Assembly: GCA_025526915.1 (NCBI GenBank)
Contig: JAHLKH010000214.1
Location: forward strand, 1-40,395
Length of the DNA stretch: 40,395 nt
DNA from: Entophlyctis helioformis
Taxonomy: Eukaryota > Chytridiomycota > Chytridiomycetes > Chytridiales > Chytriomycetaceae
Reading direction: 5' to 3'
Shown: positions 34,624 to 40,395 of the stretch, piece after piece
Layout of the letters: each line of letters begins with the position of its first letter
Numbering within the stretch: position 1 is the stretch's first letter
The notes under the pieces: generated by a model
Told to the model about the DNA's origin: nothing
Seen by the model: only the letters and a program-made list of their open reading frames with translations
Database searches by the model: none
Translations under genes and position numbers: made by a program

Positions 34624-35050
34624 GGTGCGCTGTGTGTGTGTGTGTGTGTGTGTGTGGGTGTCTGTGTGCGGATGGCTGTGCAGCGCGATGGCAGTGAAGG
34701 TCGCTTGTGGGGCAAGCGGCGGGCAACGGCAGCGCGGCTTTTATAGACGCAGCGCAGCGCAGTGCAGAGCCTGCAGTGCCACGGCGCAGCGGGCGGTGTC
34801 TGTCGCTGCATGGCACTGCAAGGCGTGTGTGCGGTGTTGTGTGTGCACCACAGGCGTGTGTGCACCAGAGGCGTGGCGTGTGCGGCCGGCAGATGCGCGC
34901 TGTGCACCACGGCCTGCTGCCAGCTGCCCTGTGCTGCCAGCCAGCCAAGCGAGCAAGTGAACAAGCGAGCGCGTGTGCAGCGCAACCTGTCCGAACACTC
35001 GCTCTGCCATCGCACGCATGCTGCGCCAGTCCGACTGCAGCACCTGCACC
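34624..35050. promoter_or_regulatory. Divergent promoter of aquaporin and thymidylate synthase, right arm
   Basis: Reverse complement of 10133-10557. The TATA box and the three GTGCAC palindromes are kept; the CA/GT leader tract differs slightly in length. Confidence 0.5.
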
Positions 35051-36253
35051 ATGAGCGACACGACGAGCGACACAGCCAGCCAGCCTCGCCACGCAGAGCA
35101 CGCAGAGCACTCGCAGCACACACAGAGCACGCAGCACACACACGGCCCTCGCCATCCCGAGCACCAGTACCTCGACCTCGTGCGCCGCATCCTGGCCAGC
35201 GGCGATCCCCGCAGCGACCGCACCGGCACCGGCACGCTGTCGCTGTTCGCCCCGCCGCAGCTGCGCTTCCCGCTGTCGGCCAACACCCTGCCGCTGCTGA
35301 CGACCAAGCGGGTGCCGCTGCGGCCCGTCTTCGAGGAGCTCATGTGGTTTGTGCGCGGCCAGACCGACGCCCGCATCCTGGCGGCCAAGGGCGTGCGCAT
35401 CTGGGACGCCAACGGCTCGCGGCAGGCGCTGGACGCCGCCGGTCTGGCGCACCGCCGCGAGGGCGATCTGGGGCCGGTGTACGGCTTCCAGTGGCGGCAC
35501 TTTGGCGCAGCGTACGTCGATGCCGACGCAGACTATGCCGGCCTGGGCGTCGACCAGCTGCGCGGCGTGATCGAGCGGCTCATTGGCAACCCCACCGACC
35601 GCCGCATTCTGCTGAGCGCATGGAACCCAGCCGGTGCGTTGGCTGCTGCTGCTGCTTCTGCTGTTGCTGCTGGCCTGCTCGTGTGTCGCTGTGTCTGTGT
35701 CTGTGTGCGCTGTCCAGAGCGATCGCTGACATGCAGTGGACACCGATCCCTTGGACGGCCGCTCGGCAGCCTTGCCGCAGATGGCACTGCCGCCTGCCAC
35801 CTCCTTGCACAGTTCTACGTGTCCACGCCGTCGCCGTCGCAGCCGATCCCGACGCTGTCATGCCAGCTGTACCAGCGCTCGTGCGACATGGGACTCGGCG
35901 TGCCGTTCAACGTTGCCAGCTACGCGCTGCTGACCATCCTGCTGGCACACGTGTGCGGCTACACGCCGGGCGAGTTTGTGCACTGTCTCGGCGATGCGCA
36001 TGTGTACTGCGACCACATCGATGCGCTCCGTGTGCAGCTGGACCGCGAGCCGCGTCCGTTCCCAAAGCTGTTCATCAAGCCGTCGGCGTCCGATGTTGCC
36101 CGCGCGGCTGATGGTGCAGACACAGATGCCAAGATGTCTGTCGCAGAGCGAGTGGACCGTGCTCTGCGCGAGCTTGAGGCGATGGAGTTTGAGCGACTGG
36201 AAGTGGTTGGATACACGCCGCACGGCAAGATTGCAATGAACATGTCGGTGTGA
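35051..36253 (+). CDS. CDC21: Thymidylate synthase, right copy, same active-site anomaly
   Basis: Exon 1 is 35051-35633 and exon 2 is 35781-36253 with the frame-keeping acceptor; 351 aa. As in the left copy, LPQMALPP and the catalytic [10 protein letters not shown] are in different frames, and the acceptor CCGCAG just before 35781 restores the frame with [10 protein letters not shown]. This copy has the usual Leu in GTGTLSLF. It has Leu (AGLGVDQL) where the left has Gln (AGQGVDQL). The intron differs by 2 nt in a GT-rich part. If either copy is active, this is the better candidate. Confidence 0.85.
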   Translation: MSDTTSDTASQPRHAEHAEHSQHTQSTQHTHGPRHPEHQYLDLVRRILASGDPRSDRTGTGTLSLFAPPQLRFPLSANTLPLLTTKRVPLRPVFEELMWFVRGQTDARILAAKGVRIWDANGSRQALDAAGLAHRREGDLGPVYGFQWRHFGAAYVDADADYAGLGVDQLRGVIERLIGNPTDRRILLSAWNPAGALAAAAASAVAAGLLVCRCVCVCVRCPERSLTCSGHRSLGRPLGSLAADGTAACHLLAQFYVSTPSPSQPIPTLSCQLYQRSCDMGLGVPFNVASYALLTILLAHVCGYTPGEFVHCLGDAHVYCDHIDALRVQLDREPRPFPKLFIKPSASDVARAADGADTDAKMSVAERVDRALRELEAMEFERLEVVGYTPHGKIAMNMSV

Positions 36254-36303
36254 TGGCAGGGATGGTGGCAAGGGTGGTGGCAAGGGTGGTGGCAGGGATG
36301 GTG
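36254..36303. repeat. Minisatellite between convergent genes, right arm
   Basis: GGCAGGGATGGT and GGCAAGGGTGGT units in tandem, more copies and another variant than in the left arm (8886-8931). Confidence 0.7.
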
Positions 36304-36371
36304 AGACGCACTCTGCTTGGTCATGCCAGTGCTTGTTTATTGGACTTTCACAATGCATCTCAGTCCGGCAG

Positions 36372-37961
36372 TCACTCGAAGCGGGCAAAGACAACAATAT
36401 CCGACTGCTGCCGGCTGCCACTGAGCGACGGAGTGCCGACCATTGTCCATCCAAGCGGAGCCAGTCTGGCCATGGCCATTCCAACAAGCAGGCGTGTCCT
36501 GCGCATCGAGTCGGAGTCGTTGCTTTGCAGGTCAAATGAGCCTGGCAGGAGTGTCCACTCTGGTTCGCCGGCAATCAGCGCCACTGAGCAAGCCTGCCCA
36601 GCAATGTCCTCGAGAACGCCGCCAATGGCAGACTGTGCTTCCTGCATCGCCTGCTCCGTGAGGGTGTTGGGATCGTCCTGGCAAGGCGCGATCAGCCGCA
36701 CCTTGTTGTTGCCGCCAAGAGCGAGCCCAAAGTGCGGTGCGCGTCTGGCTGGCGGCGCGTCGCCAAACAGAAGCGTCGGCATGCCGGTCAGAGTGGTCGA
36801 CATGGGCCGCACGTCGTTCACGTATCGCAGGCCGTAGTTGGCAAAGCGGGCCATGATGGTGAGGACGAGACGCTTGGCGGTTGCAGAGGCTTCGCCGGTG
36901 CACAGGAACGGGTCGCCGCGCAGCTTGAACAAACGAGCAGCGACGGCCGAGTCTGGCACGTCGCGCTCCTCTGCAAGACCGGCCGGCCATGTCGCCTGGA
37001 TCATCTGCAAGACGACAGACGAGAGCGTCCATTCCTGTGGCGAGATGAGGAACATGCAGTCGGCATTGTGCAGAGCCAGAAGCGTGAGGTCGCTCATGTC
37101 AATGGCCGGCTGCTGGAACGGCGCCAGCGGCTGTGGCGATCCCGCCATGCCACCAGATCTGTCGGGTTCGCCGACTGCCTCCTCGTAGCTTGGCGGCGAC
37201 TGCCCGCACTGGAAGAACATTGTGTCCAAGTACGACATGTTGCCTCGAAAGTCCCACGGCTCGATGCCGTCGCATGCGATCAGCTCGTAGCCAGCCGCAG
37301 CGAGGTCCTCGACAATGCGCTTGATGAGCAGCCGGGCATCGACGGCATCCTTGCCAGCCATCCTCCACGGGAGCCCTTTGAGCTGGAACCTGAGCGTCCC
37401 GTCGTTCAGCACCTTCCTCTCCTGGTCGATGCCACGGGCCCAGTGCGAGAGGATCGACTGGCGCACGATGCCGGCAGCCAGCCTGTTGGTGGCGGCAGAC
37501 GTCCCAGTGACCAGCAGAGCGTCGTCGAGCTTCAGGCCGACCGAGACGACCGGCGACGGGTTGGGCACGCCACTGCGAACGAACAGGAAGTTGTCGCAGC
37601 GCACGTCCGACTTGCCGAGCATCGGTGCGGCCACCGCTCGCCAGCCGGCCGTCGACATGGTCTGCAGGATCGTCGCAACCATCCACCGGCTCTGGGCCAA
37701 GGCGCCGCTGTCGGGCTGGATCGGCCAAGGGTTCCCGCCGAGCACAAACTTGTGCGAGACGAGGCCGTCTGTCAGGGCCGACAGGCGGGCGGCCTGGCGG
37801 GCGTCGTGCACCTCGAGGCTTTGGTGTCGCTCGAAGCGCAAGAACCAGGCGGCGGCGATGTTGCGGAGCAGCAGCGGGACGAGCTCGGCTGGGCCATACG
37901 ACAAGCGCACAGTGGCAGTGGCGAACTGCTCGAGTGAGATGCAGGCGATGTCGGCGGGCAT
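36372..37961 (-). CDS. Protein made of four copies of a ~110-residue unit, right copy
   Basis: 529 aa from the ATG at 37961, collinear with the left copy with only a few substitutions (for example SPQEW for SAQEW and MSTTLTG for MSATLTG). The frame is fully open and all four units are present. Function unknown. Poly(A) signal at 36336-36341 on the minus strand. Confidence 0.85.
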   Translation of the reverse strand: MPADIACISLEQFATATVRLSYGPAELVPLLLRNIAAAWFLRFERHQSLEVHDARQAARLSALTDGLVSHKFVLGGNPWPIQPDSGALAQSRWMVATILQTMSTAGWRAVAAPMLGKSDVRCDNFLFVRSGVPNPSPVVSVGLKLDDALLVTGTSAATNRLAAGIVRQSILSHWARGIDQERKVLNDGTLRFQLKGLPWRMAGKDAVDARLLIKRIVEDLAAAGYELIACDGIEPWDFRGNMSYLDTMFFQCGQSPPSYEEAVGEPDRSGGMAGSPQPLAPFQQPAIDMSDLTLLALHNADCMFLISPQEWTLSSVVLQMIQATWPAGLAEERDVPDSAVAARLFKLRGDPFLCTGEASATAKRLVLTIMARFANYGLRYVNDVRPMSTTLTGMPTLLFGDAPPARRAPHFGLALGGNNKVRLIAPCQDDPNTLTEQAMQEAQSAIGGVLEDIAGQACSVALIAGEPEWTLLPGSFDLQSNDSDSMRRTRLLVGMAMARLAPLGWTMVGTPSLSGSRQQSDIVVFARFE

Positions 37962-38224
37962 GTCGACGGATGTGGGCTGCTGGCGGGAAGCTGCAAGCTG
38001 TGAAGACAGCCGAGCACGGTGGCGCAGACAGCCAAGCGCTGCTGGGTCGTGTGCCACAAGCGTGCAGCAAGGCACAGGCAGACATGGCTGTCTGGAAACA
38101 AAGGCAGCAGGCGGACGGCACGGCAGGAGTGATGTGGACAGAGGCTGTATTCAAAGTGTGGGCATCCAACAGCTGCCACCACTGGGCTGTATCTGGCCAC
38201 AGACAGGCGAGACAGTGGACGCGA

Positions 38225-39343
38225 TCACCACTGAAGCTGCGACTCGATGATGGCGTTGCAGACAGCGGACGCGAACCAGCTGAACAGGCCAGAGAGCACG
38301 GACGGGCGGTCGGCGTGAAGGGATGTCTGAACAGCGGCGATCGACAGGCGGACGTTGGACTGGAACACGGTTGCCATGGAAACCAGCTTGGTGGCCGCGA
38401 TGACAGGGCGACGAGCAGGTGCTTGCTTCCACAAGCGGCGGCGGTTGGCAGGAGTGTACATGAGCTGCGAGTCGGTGTTCATGGTGGCGTTGGTGTTCTT
38501 GTCGGCGTTCGTGTCGGTGTTCGTTTCAGCATCAGTGCTGGCGTCGATCTCGGGCAGCTCCATGGCAGGAGTGGCAATATCAATGGTGTCGCTGGCTGGC
38601 GCATCCATCTCGTTGACTCCAATGTCGTCGTTCGTGGTCGCGTTGAGCAGCATGTACAGAGTGGCCATAAAGGTCATGGTGTCAGACTCTTGATGTGGGA
38701 TGTCTGCCGTGTGTGAGATGGATGGTTCTGTCTCTTGGTCGGCCTCGTCCGCATTTTCAGCAGCATCAGGTTCATCGCTGGATGCTGGAGACGCCATGCA
38801 GGACGAGTCAGGTTCGGAGTGAATGTCAGGATAAGCCGCCGTGTCTGAGTGGCCATTGCGACACACGAGAAAGGCATGATCAGTGGCTGGTGATGTCACA
38901 GGAACGCGTCGATTCACGCGTCAGTCTCAACTCACTGTTGGCGTGCTGGTGGTGGTTGTGACGGGGACGGAAGACCGCGGCAATGGCAGAACAGCCAGCG
39001 ACCATCTTCTTCTTGAGTGCCTGGCATGCTCGGCACATGCATCGCTTGACACCAGCCAGCATGGTGTGTCGTGGTGCTGGTTGTGGCGGCATGGTTCGTG
39101 TGGGCGGCAGGGCTGGTGTCGCGCCAAGCAGTTCAGACAAGACATCGCGACTGGTGGTGTGTGAGATGCTTGACACGGCGCGATTCGAAGTCTGGGTCAG
39201 CACGGGCTCGGCAGCAGGCGCAACCCCACGTTGACCGACGCGACGGCTGCCATATCAGCCACGACTGGACGAGCCGCAAGACGACGTGCCAGCTTGAAGA
39301 CGCTCCTGAATGCCCGCTTGATGGCTGCCGTCTTTGATTTCAT
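38225..39343 (-). pseudogene. Unknown two-exon gene, right copy, frameshifted in exon 1
   Basis: Exon 1 is 39343-38936 and exon 2 is 38886-38225, with the same 49-nt intron. Exon 2 is open throughout, including the stretch that is broken in the left copy, and carries six extra residues in the Asp/Asn/Thr repeat (NATMNT). Exon 1, however, is one base shorter near 39225 (TCAACGTGGGGTTGCG against TCAAAGCGGGAGTTGCG), so the basic N-terminus runs into a stop. An internal ATG at 39203 could start a shorter product. Thus each arm has a different lesion in the same gene. Confidence 0.55.
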
Positions 39344-39830
39344 TGCAGTCAGACCGACCAGCACGCTTGCGGATTCTCGCGCGATGCAGAATGGCGGTGC
39401 TGCGTCCATATGGACAAAGCACAGATCGTTGCTCTGAAGCGTGAGCATCCTTGCAATCAGATGCGTTGAGTTGCGTCAAGTCCAGCGCGCGTTTGCAGTG
39501 TCTTGAAGCTCGCTGCTGTGAATGACGTCAGTAAGCTGCAGATGCGATGGCGAGCCGCCTGTTTTGCTGGCACACGCCGTCATCGCGCATCACAATGAGA
39601 CGGAGATTGGCCAAAACGAAGCGCACCAGAGACTTGCTTGTGAGAGCGGTGCCTCGGTAGCTTGCGCAGTGAGATTCAGATCAGCGCAAGACAATAGGAT
39701 GCTAAGCACGGCTGCTTGGATTGAAGACTGAAGGAATGTACCGCACACGTGAGTGTTTCGAGCCATCGAGTTGATTCCAAGAAAGTCACAGTCCCCAAGA
39801 CACTAGATGTCATACCCTTTTGAGCTCAAG
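39344..39830. other. Stretch without recognisable gene (right arm)
   Basis: Counterpart of 5391-5871. Nothing recognised beyond short open frames, and it is conserved between arms without obvious coding constraint. Confidence 0.4.
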
Positions 39831-40395
39831 GCCGTGCGTAGATCCCTCAGTTATGTCATCCCCCTGATCCGCTACACATGGTGATTGCTCCATAAAGTAC
39901 GCTGGAACACACCATGGGCCGCCTGAAGAAATGCGCACATTCGCGAGGCGAGTGGACGCACGTCTCCAGGTGCATTGACTTGTTGCTGGTCACCACAGAG
40001 CCAAGACTCTGTGATGTCCGCAACACCGGATAGAACTCCTCCGCCGAGGAGCGTTATGTACACTTGGTCAACTACTGTAGATACTCGGATGGTCCTAAAC
40101 GTAGCCAGAAGATCGTCGTCGTAGCCGAGCGCGGCGAGAGCGGCGGGATCGTTGGATTCGGGGAGTTTGTGTTCGATGGCTTCCGAGATCTGGGCAATGA
40201 ATGGGGCGAGATTGGCGTCGTCGCGTTGGATGGCGAGGCCGGTGCAGCTGACGACAAAGTGAGCCCACTCGTGGCGTGCCGTTCAGGCTCTGGTTGCAGA
40301 GGATGCAGCAGCCGTCGGAGAAGGGGTGGTTGGCGGCGAGGAGGTTGAGGCGGAGGCGAACTTACGGGAATGCACGGTGGCGATGACGTTGGGCA
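39831..40395 (-). mobile_element. Non-LTR retrotransposon C-terminal scrap, right copy
   Basis: Reverse complement of the left scrap. An extra C near 40281 breaks the frame within the Cys/His cluster region, and the inner part (39831-39900) differs from the left by several substitutions and small indels. It is cut by the window end. Confidence 0.55.

Larger units (their letters stand above)
28768..40395 (-). repeat. Right arm of giant inverted repeat, cut by window end
   Basis: Reverse complement of 4818-16406. The inner edge is at 28768, inside ABCG coding text. The outer edge is not reached, because the window stops within the arm at the retrotransposon scrap. Every gene of the left arm is present in the opposite orientation with the same introns. 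Confidence 0.95.

Overview
The window is nuclear DNA of a GC-rich eukaryote, most likely a fungus and probably a zoosporic (chytrid-like) one. It has short GT-AG introns (about 42-335 nt), AATAAA poly(A) signals, a eukaryotic tRNA-Gly, a Nha1/Sod2-type Na+/H+ antiporter, a Pmc1-type calcium ATPase and a TFIIF alpha subunit. A Crinkler-like kinase gene and a Fanzor/TnpB-like fragment also fit early-diverging fungi. The lineage is inferred; no rRNA or mitochondrial marker is present.

Layout. 1-4.6 kb: two minus-strand multi-exon genes, a Crinkler-header plus kinase gene running off the left edge and a membrane protein. 4685-4755: tRNA-Gly(GCC). 4818-16406 is the left arm of a very large inverted repeat and 28768-40395 is the right arm, which is cut by the window end. 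Each arm carries, from outside inward, a non-LTR retrotransposon scrap, a broken two-exon gene of unknown function, a protein built of four copies of an unknown ~110-residue unit, thymidylate synthase, an aquaglyceroporin, a P-type Ca2+-ATPase, and the 3' end of an ABCG transporter gene. The ~12.4 kb spacer (16407-28767) is single copy: the rest of the ABCG gene, TFIIF alpha, an F-box/LRR protein, a Fanzor/TnpB-like gene, methylthioadenosine phosphorylase and the Na+/H+ antiporter.

The arms differ by scattered substitutions, microsatellite lengths and a few telling indels. The unknown two-exon gene carries a different single-base frameshift in each arm. Thymidylate synthase in both arms shows the same one-base loss just before the catalytic Cys, and an acceptor 11 nt further downstream would restore the frame. 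The inner end of the right arm is a mosaic: a 55-codon ABCG tail is fused to a second copy of an exon/intron piece of the Fanzor-like gene (24.4 kb) with an expanded GGAT tract. This suggests a rearrangement that used the repeat-rich intron or microhomology, although a fold-back or haplotype assembly error must be excluded.

Functionally the genes are mostly housekeeping: ion and solute transport (Ca2+-ATPase, Na+/H+ antiporter, aquaglyceroporin, ABCG), nucleotide metabolism (thymidylate synthase, methionine salvage) and transcription/ubiquitination (TFIIF, F-box). If the duplication is real, the thymidylate synthase, aquaporin and calcium pump genes are present twice. Exon boundaries were read by eye from splice signals and frame continuity.
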